A stretch of DNA of 64,000 nucleotides from G963667675 sp965197565 (GCA_965197565.1 CBDANK010000004.1:434001-498000), one strand, 5' to 3'; shown: positions 34,496 through 43,523, counted from the stretch's first letter. The notes: generated from the letters alone by a model not told the origin. A program made the numbers and translations.

Positions 34496-34909
34496 TCAAT
34501 CACTGTTCCAGGACAACACCTTTTGTATATCTACCTCCAATACCAGCGTGGTCCCTGAAGCGATCAACTCCCGGGCGAAGGCCCCGCCTCGTTCCGGACC
34601 GTCGTAGCGAACACAGATGCGCTCTATTACGTTATTCGGGTTATCGTCTCTAAGCCGGCCTTCCCCTTCCAGCACCACGTATTTGTAGGGCCGCTCTTCC
34701 GTGCCGATTGAAAGGGACACCTTGGGATTGCGGCGGACGTTGCGGAATTTCACCGCGTTGGCACCGGCCATTATATAGGCTTTCCCATTGTCCTCGATAA
34801 ACCAGATCGGGGTCACGTGCGGACGCCCGTCGGGCCGCACCGTAGCCAGGTGGGTCAAACGGGGCTCCGCGAGAAGTTCCGCGATTTCCTCTTGACTCAT
34901 AGTAGCCAT
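34496..34909 (-). CDS. PPOX-class flavin/F420-binding protein
   Basis: Split-barrel protein of 137 residues: LTHLATVRPDGRPHVTPIWF, KAYIMAGANAVKFRNVRRNP and KVSLSIG. These fit the PPOX-class F420-dependent or FMN-binding families. ATG at 34907-34909 is chosen because GTGGGAGACAAAA precedes it. Tail-to-tail with the hydrolase, four bases apart, with no visible terminator. The oxidoreductase substrate is unknown. Confidence 0.85.
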   Translation of the reverse strand: MATMSQEEIAELLAEPRLTHLATVRPDGRPHVTPIWFIEDNGKAYIMAGANAVKFRNVRRNPKVSLSIGTEERPYKYVVLEGEGRLRDDNPNNVIERICVRYDGPERGGAFARELIASGTTLVLEVDIQKVLSWNSD

Positions 34910-34989
34910 TTTTGTCTCCCACTTTTTGAAGAGATTGAAAAAGATTCGCTCTGCGGTAGTACCTTGCTGGGCGGGCGAAGACACCCCGG

Positions 34990-35820
34990 TTAGCGGGCAG
35001 CGTCGCCCAACAACTCTTTGAGACGGTCCCGGCTGCGCAAAACATTACCCTCCGGGTCGGCGTCGTTGCGAGTTTCCATCGCCAGCGTGAAGGGGTATGT
35101 CCTGAGCGTGTCCAGCCATTGGCTGAAATCCAGGCCCCCTCTGCCCATTTCCAGGTGGTCTCGCTGTCCGTCGCTATCGTGGATGTGGACATGGCGAAGA
35201 TATGGCGAGAAGGTCTCGATTGCCTCCGTGATGCCGTCGGATAAATGGGCGTGGCCTGTGTCCAGAGTGATTTGCACCGCCGGGCTTGACACCGCTTGGA
35301 CCACCTCCAGCAGCTCTTGATAGCTCTGAATGACTTGCCCCGGCGTATGGTGCAAATTTTCGACGCACACCACCACGCCTTCTCTTTCGGCCTTAGCGGC
35401 GGCGGATTCCAGGAACTCTTTGAGATGGTTCCTGGCCTCCTCCCTCACCGATTCCGGCGCTCGCGTCGGCGCCACGCCGGGGCAGTCGATAGGGCCGGCA
35501 TGGACCACTACGACCCGGGCCCCGATGTCACGGGCCAAGTCAAGAGTCTGTTCCAACTGGTCCAAGTGGAGGGCGCGCCGGTCGAGGTCGTGGGACGCCG
35601 GGGCTACTCCCCGGTGGATGAAATGGATTGACAGGTCAACCCCATGGGCCGAAGCCAGCAACCGGATGTGACGGCGGTCGGTTGAGTCGATCACTTGGGG
35701 CCACAGGGTATACGAGCCCAACTCCAAACCGTGAAAGCCGTGCCTCAAGGCAAAGTCCAACCCCTCCCGGGCTCTGGCGTCCGGGCCAAAGGAGTAGGTG
35801 GATACAGCTATGGTCGACAT
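34990..35820 (-). CDS. Sugar phosphate isomerase/epimerase-like TIM barrel protein
   Basis: Protein of 276 residues in the AP_endonuc_2/xylose isomerase-like superfamily. Successive strands: VSTYSFGPDAR, GFHGLELGSYTLW, VDLSIHFIHRGVAP, RVVVVHAGPID, GVVVCVENLHHTPG, VQITLDTGHAHLSDG, LRHVHIHDSDGQRD and FTLAMETRN. The Glu, Asp and His residues expected to bind the metal are present (VCVENL, TLDTGHA, HIHDSDG). The reaction is unassigned; endonuclease IV activity is unlikely because key DNA-binding loops are absent. GGGAGGGC precedes the ATG. It shares its direction with the PPOX gene behind it. Confidence 0.83.
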   Translation of the reverse strand: MSTIAVSTYSFGPDARAREGLDFALRHGFHGLELGSYTLWPQVIDSTDRRHIRLLASAHGVDLSIHFIHRGVAPASHDLDRRALHLDQLEQTLDLARDIGARVVVVHAGPIDCPGVAPTRAPESVREEARNHLKEFLESAAAKAEREGVVVCVENLHHTPGQVIQSYQELLEVVQAVSSPAVQITLDTGHAHLSDGITEAIETFSPYLRHVHIHDSDGQRDHLEMGRGGLDFSQWLDTLRTYPFTLAMETRNDADPEGNVLRSRDRLKELLGDAAR

Positions 35821-36023
35821 GTGCCCTCCCGCACCGGCGCATATCTTCCCGTGCCAAGCGCCGTGGGATTTTCAAGGTCAGGCGGCTGCGATTATAGCAC
35901 AGGCTTTTCTCCGCCCTAACCTGAACCTCTGGCCCCTTGCGCCGGTAACGCCTTCAAGTTATCATGCTAATCTCTTCCACGACTGCTGCGTTCTCTCAGC
36001 ACACCACAAGAAAGTAGCCGGGA

Positions 36024-37145
36024 TTGGTCGAAGCGAACCTTAAAACACCCCTCTACTCCACCCACGGCGCCTTGGGGGCACGCATGATGCCCTTTGGCGG
36101 CTGGGACATGCCGGTACAGTACTCCGGCATCCTGGCGGAAGTTAACGCCGTGCGGACCGGCGTGGGCCTGTTTGACGTTTCTCACATGGGGCGGCTCTAC
36201 ATTTCCGGCCCCCAGGCCGCCGAGTTCTTGGACTGGGTGTTGACCGCCTCCGCGGCCACGCTGTCCACGGGACGGGCCCGGTACTGCATGATATGCAATG
36301 AAGCCGGGGGCGTCATCGACGACACGGTTTTCTACCGGTTGGCCGAAGACCGCTACCTTTTGATCCCCAACGCCGGCAACCGGGAGGCGGTGGTTGGCTG
36401 GTTCCGGCATTGGATCGACTCCAGGTTTTCCGATGGGTGCCGGATGGAGGACCGCACCGAAGCTACGGCTTTGATCGCTTTGCAAGGGCCGCAAGCCGCC
36501 GAGGTTTTGGACCGGCTGTGCATCCTGAATACCGGAGATTCGCCTTCCGGTCTTCGCCGCTTCGCTTGGGGCAAGGGCGTGTTGGCGGGAACTTCTATTT
36601 TCGCCGGGCGGACCGGATACACCGGCGAAGACGGTTTTGAAATCTTGGCCGACGCCGCAGACGCCCAGGCAGTTTGGCAAAATCTCTTGGACCAAGGAGC
36701 CGTTCCCTGCGGCTTGGGGGCCAGAGACGTGCTCCGGCTGGAGGCTGGCCTGCCCCTCCACGGCCACGAAATCGACGAGAAAACGACTCCCATAGAAGCT
36801 GGACTAGAACGTTTCGTCCGGTTCGACAAGGAGTACGTAGGCGCCCCGGTATTGCGTCAACAACATACCCAGGGGGTGGAGCGGAAGCTGGTGGGCCTAA
36901 CCGTACCTGGACGCAGCGCGCCCCGCCAAGGCTATCCCATCCTGGACCACGGCCAAGAGATCGGCCGCGTCACCAGCGGCAGTTACTCTCCCACTCTTGA
37001 CACCAGCATCGGCATGGGCTACGTTTTGGTGCGTTACGGTACTCCGGGCCGTGAGATCGACCTGGACATCCGAGGGCGGGTCCTGCGAGCAGAGGTGGTC
37101 CCGTTGCCCTTCTACACTAGGCCCCAGAGGCAGCAAAGAAATTGA
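36024..37145 (+). CDS. gcvT: Glycine cleavage system T protein (aminomethyltransferase)
   Basis: Transfers the methylene group from the H-protein-bound intermediate to tetrahydrofolate, releasing ammonia. Length 373 residues. Signatures: LYSTHGALGARMMPFGGWDM, VGLFDVSHMGRLYISGP, then IFAGRTGYTGEDGFEIL and the C-terminal GRVTSGSYSPTLDTSIGMGY. The start appears to be TTG at 36024, giving MVEANLKTPLY; no strong ribosome-binding site is seen. It is first of four genes joined by overlapping stop and start codons. The 35821-36023 gap shows no clear promoter or glycine riboswitch. Confidence 0.95.
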   Translation: MVEANLKTPLYSTHGALGARMMPFGGWDMPVQYSGILAEVNAVRTGVGLFDVSHMGRLYISGPQAAEFLDWVLTASAATLSTGRARYCMICNEAGGVIDDTVFYRLAEDRYLLIPNAGNREAVVGWFRHWIDSRFSDGCRMEDRTEATALIALQGPQAAEVLDRLCILNTGDSPSGLRRFAWGKGVLAGTSIFAGRTGYTGEDGFEILADAADAQAVWQNLLDQGAVPCGLGARDVLRLEAGLPLHGHEIDEKTTPIEAGLERFVRFDKEYVGAPVLRQQHTQGVERKLVGLTVPGRSAPRQGYPILDHGQEIGRVTSGSYSPTLDTSIGMGYVLVRYGTPGREIDLDIRGRVLRAEVVPLPFYTRPQRQQRN

Positions 37146-37534
37146 ATCCCAGCGACCGAAAATATACCAGGGAGCACGAGTGGGTGAAGCTGGAGGACCC
37201 CGACGCCAACCGGGCCGTGGCGGGAATTACTCACTATGCCCAGGACCAGCTGGGCGACATTGTATTTTTCGAGTTGCCTCAACCGGGCGCCGCGGTTACA
37301 CAGTTGGGCAAGATGGGGGAAGTGGAGTCGGTAAAGTCGGTCTCGGACCTGTTCTCGCCGGTTAGCGGCGAGGTGATTGAAGTCAACACCAACCTGATCG
37401 ACCACCCGGAGATTGTCAACGAGGACCCTTTCGGAAAGGGTTGGCTGGTGCGGCTAGCCATGACCGACGCAGCTGAGTTGGAAAACCTCATGACAGCGGA
37501 CGAGTACGAGTCTTACACCAGTGGATTGCCATGA
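37142..37534 (+). CDS. gcvH: Glycine cleavage system H protein
   Basis: Lipoyl carrier of 130 residues that shuttles the aminomethyl group between P and T proteins. The lipoylated lysine is in GEVESVKSVSDLFSPVSGEV. The N-terminus RKYTREHEWVKLED and FGKGWLVRLAMTD near the end are typical. The TTG start overlaps the gcvT stop (TTGA), so translation should depend on gcvT. Normal family length. Confidence 0.95.
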   Translation: MNPSDRKYTREHEWVKLEDPDANRAVAGITHYAQDQLGDIVFFELPQPGAAVTQLGKMGEVESVKSVSDLFSPVSGEVIEVNTNLIDHPEIVNEDPFGKGWLVRLAMTDAAELENLMTADEYESYTSGLP

Positions 37535-38883
37535 CTTCGCCGGCGAAGGTCCAGCCGAGTCTTCCCGACGGTGCGTTTCAGTCCCACTACATTCCAAACA
37601 CGCCGGCAGAGCAAGCGGAAATGCTCGCTACCTTGGGCGTTGACTCCATCGACGACTTGTTCCTGGACATCCCGGAGGTCCACCGCAACCCGCCTTTGCG
37701 ACTGCCCGAGCCGCTCTCCGAGATGGAGATCCAGCAGGAGTTGGCGAATCTGGCGTCGCGCAATCGCCCCTTGGGCAGCGGCCCCTCTTTCCTAGGGGCC
37801 GGCTCCTACCATCACTTCATACCATCCATCGTCAAAGCACTGGTCACCCGCGGCGAGTTTCTCACGGCCTACACCCCTTACCAGGCAGAGGCCAGCCAGG
37901 GCACCCTGCAAGTGATTTTCGAGTTCCAGACCCTGGTCTGTAACCTGTACGGCATGGCAGTGGCCAACGCCGGCATGTATGACGGCGCAACAAGCCTGGC
38001 CGAAGCGGTGCTCATGGCTTGCCGGGTGACCAAGCGCAATAAAGCCGCCCTAGCCGATACCCTATCTCCTATCTACCAGGAGGTGATCCGCACCTACTGC
38101 CAGGCCCAGGACATCGAGACCAGGACGGTGTCTCACGCCGCGCCCGATATCGACGATGCCACTGCTTGCTTGGCGGTACAGTACCCCAACCATTTTGGAT
38201 ACATAGAAGACATGGCCGCTCATGCGGCGGCGGCCCATGACCGCGAAGCCCTGTTCGTCGTGTCCGCCGACCCCACCGCCATGGGGATGTTCCAACCGCC
38301 GGGACACTACGGAGCCGATATAGTCACCGGCGAAGGCCAGCCCTTGGGAATACCCCCCAGCTTCGGCGGTCCTTATGTCGGCCTTTTCGCCACCAAACAG
38401 CAATACGTCCGCCAGATGCCCAGCCGACTCTCCGGGCGCACGGTGGACCGCCTGGGAAACACCGGCTACGTGCTCACCCTGCAAACCAGGGAGCAGCACA
38501 TCCGGCGGGAGCGGGCCACCAGCAACATTTGCACCAACGAGGCCCTATACGCCCTGGCCTCGACTATTTACCTGGCGGCCCTGGGCAAGCAGGGCCTGAA
38601 GCAAGTGGCCGAGTTGTGTTACCACAAGGCCCATTACGCCGCCTCGCGCATTGCCGAACTGCCCGGCTACACCTTGCCCATCGAGGGCGTTTTCTTCCAA
38701 GAATTCGTAGTCGGGTGCCCGGCGCCGCCCGCCGAGGTAAACCGGAGGTTGCTGGACCGGAATATCCTGGGTGGCTTAGACGTTAGCGGCTCCATCCCCA
38801 ACGGCATGTTGCTTTGCGTCACCGAGATGAACTCCCGGCAGGACATCGACCAGTTGGTGAACGCGCTGGAGGGTATCGGCTGA
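37531..38883 (+). CDS. gcvPA: Glycine dehydrogenase (decarboxylating) subunit 1
   Basis: N-terminal half of P protein as a separate 450-residue subunit. The complex decarboxylates glycine with PLP. Motifs include FLGAGSYHHFIPSIVKALVT, YTPYQAEASQGTLQVIFEFQ, and ATSNICTNEALYALASTIYL near the end. The ATG overlaps the gcvH stop (ATGA), and its stop overlaps the gcvPB start. The two-subunit P protein is the form seen in many thermophiles, Firmicutes and Chloroflexota. Confidence 0.95.
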   Translation: MTSPAKVQPSLPDGAFQSHYIPNTPAEQAEMLATLGVDSIDDLFLDIPEVHRNPPLRLPEPLSEMEIQQELANLASRNRPLGSGPSFLGAGSYHHFIPSIVKALVTRGEFLTAYTPYQAEASQGTLQVIFEFQTLVCNLYGMAVANAGMYDGATSLAEAVLMACRVTKRNKAALADTLSPIYQEVIRTYCQAQDIETRTVSHAAPDIDDATACLAVQYPNHFGYIEDMAAHAAAAHDREALFVVSADPTAMGMFQPPGHYGADIVTGEGQPLGIPPSFGGPYVGLFATKQQYVRQMPSRLSGRTVDRLGNTGYVLTLQTREQHIRRERATSNICTNEALYALASTIYLAALGKQGLKQVAELCYHKAHYAASRIAELPGYTLPIEGVFFQEFVVGCPAPPAEVNRRLLDRNILGGLDVSGSIPNGMLLCVTEMNSRQDIDQLVNALEGIG

Positions 38884-40349
38884 TGCCAGGCGGCAAGGCC
38901 CGCGACACCACACGGTTGCTAATGGACCGGAGCGCGCCCGGCCGGGTTGGGGCCGTGCTGCCGGCTAGCGACGTTCCGGCTCAGCCGCTCCCCGAGGCTT
39001 CGCTGCTGCGGGACCAATTGGACTTGCCCGAGCTTTCGGAGCCGGAAGTGGTCCAATATTTCACCGCCTTGAGCCAGTTGAACTTCTCCATCGACACTAA
39101 TTTCTATCCCTTGGGCAGTTGCACCATGAAGTACAACCCCAAGGTGAATGACGAAATGGCCTTTCTATCCGGGTTTGCCAACGCGCATCCGCTGCAATCT
39201 CCCCAACTGTCCCAAGGGGCGCTGGAACTCCTTCACCGGTTGCAGGAATTTCTTGGCGAGGTAACCGGCTTGGACGCTGTAAGCCTGGCCACCCTGGCCG
39301 GCGCTCATGGGGAGTTGGCGGGAATGCTGATGATCCGAGCGTACCATAGGTCCCGTGGCGATGTCCATCGCCGCAAGGTAGCCATACCCGACAGCGCCCA
39401 CGGCACCAACCCGGCCTCCGCGGCCATGGCCGGTTTTGAAGTGGTGGAGTTGGCCTCAAACGAAAGCGGCAACGTGGACTTGGCCGCGCTGCGCGAAGTG
39501 GCCGGACCGGACCTGGCTGGAGTAATGATCACTCTGCCAAACACCCTGGGCCTTTTCAATACCAACATCGCCGAGATCTGCCGGGTGGTACACCAAGCAG
39601 GCGGGTTGGTCTACGGCGACGGCGCCAACATGAACGCGTTGTTGGGCCGCGTCAAGTTGGGGGACCTGGGCTTCGACGTAGCCCACCTGAACTTGCACAA
39701 GACCTTCAGCACGCCCCACGGAGGGGGCGGCCCCGGTGCCGGTCCGGTGTGCGCTGCCCCATTACTGCGGGAGTTTTTGCCTGCGCCGGTAGTAGCCAAA
39801 GCCGCTGGGGAAACGCCGGACTACAAGCTGGCCACACCCGAGCGCACCATCGGTAAGATGAGCGGCTTTCATGGCAACTTCGGTGTGCTGGTGCGGGCCT
39901 ACACCTATATCCGCACCCTGGGGGCGGCGGGCATAAAGGCGATCAGCGGCAACGCGGTCCTGAACGCCAACTACCTGATGCAGGCCCTGAAAGACACCTA
40001 CTATTTGCCCTACGACCGGCGGTGTATGCACGAGGTGGTGTTCTCCGCCGACTGGCAGAAGTCCAGGGGCGTCAGCGGCCTGGAAATCGCCAAACGCTTG
40101 CTCGACTACGGAATCCATGCTCCCACCATGTACTTCCCCCTCATCGTCCACGAGGCCCTGATGATCGAGCCGACGGAGTCGGAGACTCGGGAGACGCTGG
40201 ACTCATTTATCCAAGCGCTCAAGGACATCGACGCGGAAACCCAGGAAGACCCGGAGTTGGTGCGTCAGGCGCCTCATACCACTCCGGTGGCCCGCTTGGA
40301 CGAAGCCCGGGCCGCCCGCCAGCCCGATTTGCGGTGGCGTAGACGGTAG
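38883..40349 (+). CDS. gcvPB: Glycine dehydrogenase (decarboxylating) subunit 2
   Basis: C-terminal, PLP-binding half of P protein, 488 residues. The PLP lysine is in HLNLHKTFSTPHGGGGPGAG. Other signatures are NFSIDTNFYPLGSCTMKYNP, IPDSAHGTNPASAAMAGFEV and GDGANMNALLGRV. I chose ATG at 38883 because it overlaps the gcvPA stop (TGATG), which matches the style of this operon. No lpd (L protein) gene is in the window. Confidence 0.95.
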   Translation: MPGGKARDTTRLLMDRSAPGRVGAVLPASDVPAQPLPEASLLRDQLDLPELSEPEVVQYFTALSQLNFSIDTNFYPLGSCTMKYNPKVNDEMAFLSGFANAHPLQSPQLSQGALELLHRLQEFLGEVTGLDAVSLATLAGAHGELAGMLMIRAYHRSRGDVHRRKVAIPDSAHGTNPASAAMAGFEVVELASNESGNVDLAALREVAGPDLAGVMITLPNTLGLFNTNIAEICRVVHQAGGLVYGDGANMNALLGRVKLGDLGFDVAHLNLHKTFSTPHGGGGPGAGPVCAAPLLREFLPAPVVAKAAGETPDYKLATPERTIGKMSGFHGNFGVLVRAYTYIRTLGAAGIKAISGNAVLNANYLMQALKDTYYLPYDRRCMHEVVFSADWQKSRGVSGLEIAKRLLDYGIHAPTMYFPLIVHEALMIEPTESETRETLDSFIQALKDIDAETQEDPELVRQAPHTTPVARLDEARAARQPDLRWRRR

Positions 40350-40390
40350 AGTGATGGGTGGACGGGAGGGATTGCCCTGAAAATAGACCA

Positions 40391-40422
40391 TCCCGTCTTT
40401 CCCGCGAAAGCGGGAGTGACGA
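40391..40422. repeat. REP hairpin behind the gcv operon
   Basis: tcccgtctttcccgcgaaag, then cgggagtgacgac, with stem CCCGC-gaaa-GCGGG (40401-40414). It matches the widespread 'cccgcgaaagcgggagtgac' intergenic repeat type and may also help end the operon. Confidence 0.55.
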
Positions 40423-40464
40423 CGTATAGAAGCGCCTGAAAACGGATTGAGGGAGTGACTTGGC

Positions 40465-41463
40465 ATGCCGGGGCAACAAGAAAAGCTGTGGGACTACGCC
40501 GCGGTGGCACCGGGCCAGGAAGCAGATCCCACCATTGTCCGGATCACCGGCGAAAACATCTCCCGGTACGCCCGCCTCGCCCAAAACTATGACCCCCAGT
40601 ACCATCGGCCCGGCCCCGACGGGGGGCGCGGCAAAGAGATAGCGGCCATGCCCACCATGGTCTTGGCCTACGCGCCTTTGCTCAGGGAGAACATCGCCGA
40701 GGCCAACGGGTTCGTGGCCCTGGAGCGGTCCAAGACAGCCCGCCGCCAGACTCCCTTCGCCAAGTGTGAAATTCGTTGGTTTCGTCCGGTCCTTTCCGAA
40801 GACGCCATCACCGCCAATCGCAGGGTCCTAGAGAAGTACGAGCGGCGCGGCAGCAAGTTCGTCACTTTCCGGGTGGCGGCGGTGAATCAACGGCGGGAAA
40901 CGGTGGTCGAGTACGACTACACCTGTATCTTCGAGTACGCCCAGGGCCGCAAAGAAGTCCCTCAAAACCCCGGTTCAGCCCATCCCAAGCTGAACGAGAC
41001 CGGCGCGATGGACGCCCCGGAGAAACGGCCCTTAAATTTCGACAGCATCTCCGTAGGCGACCAACTGGCGGTCCTGACCATCTCGGAAAGCCAGGAGATC
41101 ATTAACCGGAAAAGCGCCCTGCGCTTGGCTGGCGAGCCGAATGAGAGCAACATACACACCGACCAGGACTTCGCCCGCCGGAACATTTTCGGGGGGCTGG
41201 TCAATTCCGGACCGGCCACCATGTCCTACGTCGACCAAATGCTGCAACTCTCCTTTCCCCTCCAGTCATTTTACGACGGGGGCCGGTTGCTGATGCGCGC
41301 AATAGAACCCTTTAGAGCCGGGGACACCGTCACTTTCCACGGAGAAGTCACCGGCAAGGGGGGCGACGCCGGCAAAAGGGCGGTGGCCTGCCGGGTCCGG
41401 GGCACCAACCAACGGGGCGAATTGGTCGCGCTCTCAGACGCGGTGTTGGTCCTGCCGGAGTGA
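40465..41463 (+). CDS. MaoC-like double-hotdog dehydratase
   Basis: Protein of 332 residues with two hotdog halves. The N-terminal FAS1-like half (about 1-160) has ITGENISRYARLAQNYDPQY and PFAKCEIRWFRPVLSEDAIT. The C-terminal MaoC-like half (about 185-332) has NIHTDQDFARRNIFGGLVNS, GPATMSYVDQM and FRAGDTVTFHGEV. The catalytic Asp/His pair of MaoC hydratases may correspond to the D and H in HTDQDFA. The family hydrates enoyl-CoA or related thioesters. The same two halves occur as separate genes at 58702-59531. No CoA-metabolism genes are adjacent. Confidence 0.78.
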   Translation: MPGQQEKLWDYAAVAPGQEADPTIVRITGENISRYARLAQNYDPQYHRPGPDGGRGKEIAAMPTMVLAYAPLLRENIAEANGFVALERSKTARRQTPFAKCEIRWFRPVLSEDAITANRRVLEKYERRGSKFVTFRVAAVNQRRETVVEYDYTCIFEYAQGRKEVPQNPGSAHPKLNETGAMDAPEKRPLNFDSISVGDQLAVLTISESQEIINRKSALRLAGEPNESNIHTDQDFARRNIFGGLVNSGPATMSYVDQMLQLSFPLQSFYDGGRLLMRAIEPFRAGDTVTFHGEVTGKGGDAGKRAVACRVRGTNQRGELVALSDAVLVLPE

Positions 41464-41524
41464 CCGGCGCCGGCCAACCGCCACTATGCAACATCCCTGA
41501 GCAACATCACCGGCTGGGACGTTG

Positions 41525-41947
41525 TTACCGGATCGATCCGTAGACTCGCTCCGGTTTCACCAGCACTATCACCGCGTCCTGTTCCACCATAGCCCGGTCG
41601 TACTCTTCCCAATCGGGGTGGTCTTTGTCGCCGCAAGCCCGGAAAACTTCCCGTAGCAGGACCCTGAGTTCCTCCGCGTCGGTGTTGTGGTAGTCCAGCA
41701 ATTGGGCCTGCCCTTCCACCACGGCGTGGTTTCGCCAGTCGTTGTCCACGTTCATCACAGTGCAACGGGGGTCCCGGCGGAGATTCCGGGTCTTGACGGA
41801 CTTCCCGTATACGATCACGAAAGCCGCGTTCCCTTGATATGCGCCGCTAACCACGATGCTGGTGTGCATGGCTCCATTGGACTGATATGTGGTTATCACC
41901 CCCCGGTGGTTCTGTTCCATAAATGGACGGACATCCTCAAACTCCAT
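41525..41947 (-). CDS. PPOX-class flavin/F420-dependent oxidoreductase
   Basis: Split-barrel protein of 140 residues: HRGVITTYQSNGAMHTSIVV, FVIVYGKSVKTRNLRRDPRC and HAVVEGQAQLLDY. The pattern is that of PPOX-class F420-dependent proteins (TIGR03618-like). GAGGTGACGTT precedes the ATG. It converges with the MaoC-like gene. Third PPOX-type protein of the window, with no obvious shared operon. Confidence 0.83.
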   Translation of the reverse strand: MEFEDVRPFMEQNHRGVITTYQSNGAMHTSIVVSGAYQGNAAFVIVYGKSVKTRNLRRDPRCTVMNVDNDWRNHAVVEGQAQLLDYHNTDAEELRVLLREVFRACGDKDHPDWEEYDRAMVEQDAVIVLVKPERVYGSIR

Positions 41948-42114
41948 AACGTCACCTCAAAAATTTGTTGTTGGCGCACAACCGCCATTCCTTGGCTTCG
42001 CCTCTCCAACATGTCCGGTATTATGGCACATCAGCCCGGCCGGACGTAAACTGTTAGCAACCCGTTTCCGTGGGTGGAAACTTCGGTTGACGGCTAACTG
42101 CTCGAGGTCAAACC

Positions 42115-42531
42115 ATGCCCTGGCTTTACATAGGAATAGCAACTGCGTGCGGCCTGGTTCCAGCGGTCTTGCTTTGCCTCTGGACCGTTCGCCGGTTCGG
42201 ACACCGGGAGCCTTACGCAAGCTTCCTCCGCTTGCGCAACCGGCGCAAGTTAACCTTTTTCCGGTTGTTGCTGCAAGATGAAAGGATCCCGCTGTATATT
42301 AAGGTACTGCCTCTTTTGGTTGTTGTCTACTTGATTAGCCCCCTCGACATCCTGCCCGGCATTCCATTGGACGACCTTGCCTTGGCCTTGCTGGCCCTGG
42401 TCTTGGTTGTGAAATTTACGCCCCGTGGAGTGCTTGAAGACCTTTTGGTTCAAGCGGCAGCCGCGGATGCTCCCGACTCGCCTACGGACGCAATGCCTGC
42501 CCAATCTCCCAACGGTGCCTGCGAGCGTTAA
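42115..42531 (+). CDS. DUF1232 (YkvA-like) membrane protein
   Basis: Protein of 138 residues. An N-terminal helix (LYIGIATACGLVPAVLLCLW) is followed by the DUF1232 core YIKVLPLLVVVYLISPLDIL, then PGIPLDDLALALLALVLVVK. The motif Y-L-I-S-P-L-D-I-L-P is diagnostic. Function unknown. The end is Ala/Pro/Ser-rich and disordered. The 42532-43523 region that follows holds no real gene, only the repeat elements listed separately. Confidence 0.82.
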   Translation: MPWLYIGIATACGLVPAVLLCLWTVRRFGHREPYASFLRLRNRRKLTFFRLLLQDERIPLYIKVLPLLVVVYLISPLDILPGIPLDDLALALLALVLVVKFTPRGVLEDLLVQAAAADAPDSPTDAMPAQSPNGACER

Positions 42532-42560
42532 CCGGCCCCTTGAAGTTATACCGAGAATCG

Positions 42561-42659
42561 TAACTGTTCAGATTTGCTGAGCGCACTGACACGGAACCAC
42601 TCATCCTGAGCGCAGCGCAGCGGAGTCGAAGGGCCGACCCCGTCAAATCTGAACAGTTA
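42561..42659. mobile_element. MITE-like element B with 16-bp perfect terminal repeats
   Basis: taactgttcagatttg at 42561-42576 is the exact reverse complement of 42644-42659. The interior (gcgcactgacacggaaccac, tcatcctgagcgcag) closely matches the element at 3279-3369. Ninety-nine base pairs with no coding capacity. Confidence 0.75.
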
Positions 42660-42662
42660 CCC

Positions 42663-42702
42663 CCGCACCGTCACTCCGGCCTTCGCCGGAGTGACGGTGC
42701 GG
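42663..42702. repeat. 18-bp-stem palindrome with CTTC loop
   Basis: ccgcaccgtcactccggc (42663-42680) pairs perfectly with 42685-42702. It is the 'actccggccttcgccggagt' type REP hairpin, placed four bases after element B. Confidence 0.7.
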
Positions 42703-42789
42703 CTAGGACTAATCAACTCAGAATCCAGGGCAGTGCAAAGTCACGGAAAGGTGAGTGTGTAGCTTCCCGGTCCCTATCGGACGCGAAAA

Positions 42790-43328
42790 AATCCCCCTTA
42801 GTCCCCCTTTACGCAAGGGGGAGGCCGGCGAAGCCCCTACGCAAGGGGGAGGCCGGCGAAGCCCCTACGCAAGCCCCTACGCAAGGGGGAGGCCGGCGAA
42901 GCCCCTACGCAAGGGGGGAGGCCGGCGAAGCCCCTACGCAAGGGGGAGGCCGGCGAAGCCCCTACGCAAGGGGGAGGCCGGCGAAGCCCCTACGCAAGGG
43001 GGAGGCCGGCGAAGCCCCTACGCAAGGGGGAGGCCGGCGAAGCCCCTACGCAAGGGGGAGGCCGGCGAAGCCCCTACGCAAGGGGGAGGCCGGCGAAGCC
43101 CCTACGCAAGGGGGAGGCCGGCGAAGCCCCTACGCAAGGGGGAGGCCGGCGAAGCCCCTACGCAAGGGGGAGGCCGGCGAAGCCCCTACGCAAGGGGGAG
43201 GCCGGCGAAGCCCCTACGCAAGGGGGAGGCCGGCGAAGCCCCTACGCAAGGGGGAGGCCGGCGAAGCCCCTACGCAAGGGGGAGGCCGGCGAAGCCCCTA
43301 CGCAAGGGGGGTTGGGGGGATTTTCGTA
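42790..43328. repeat. 28-bp minisatellite, 17 units, grown inside a REP hairpin
   Basis: Seventeen copies of a unit with core aagggggaggccggcgaagc joined by ccctacgc. The copies are nearly identical; one has an extra G and one junction carries a partial duplicate. The flanks aatcccccttagtccccctt (left) and gcaaggggggttggggggat (right) are inverted repeats of each other, so the array sits inside what was a single hairpin element of the type at 251-282. There are no spacers, so it is not CRISPR. A long frame through it is an artefact of a unit length that cycles all three frames. Confidence 0.9.
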
Positions 43329-43375
43329 TCCCTGGGGCCGACTCTGCGCAGCCCTGCTCCAGAATCTCTAGCGTG

Positions 43376-43404
43376 TTGACAACCCCCGGGGGGTCTGGTA
43401 GCTT
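43376..43404 (+). promoter_or_regulatory. Putative promoter of the peptide-transport operon
   Basis: Perfect TTGACA (43376-43381), 17 bases, then TAGCTT (43399-43404), about 120 bases before the substrate-binding protein gene. The same arrangement, TTGACA-17-TAGCGT, occurs before the permease genes at 45283. Confidence 0.4.
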
Positions 43405-43523
43405 TCACGCCAAGATTCTAGGCACTAGCTGGCGACTAAATAGGCACCCGCTGATATAACGCCTACATATTCCCGCATATCTCTCCAAAACCGTCCTTCT
43501 ATTGCCTAATTAAGGAGACAGCC

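Noticed and set aside
35821..36023. Glycine riboswitch before gcvT
   Set aside because: No paired aptamer-like conserved core could be recognised by eye in the 203-bp gap.
42790..43328. CRISPR array
   Set aside because: Units are directly adjacent with no variable spacers and no cas genes are near.
42755..43459. A 234-codon frame with 28-residue repeats across the minisatellite
   Set aside because: The 28-bp unit is not a multiple of three, so any frame cycles through all three readings. There is no ribosome-binding site, and the ends lie in intergenic repeats.
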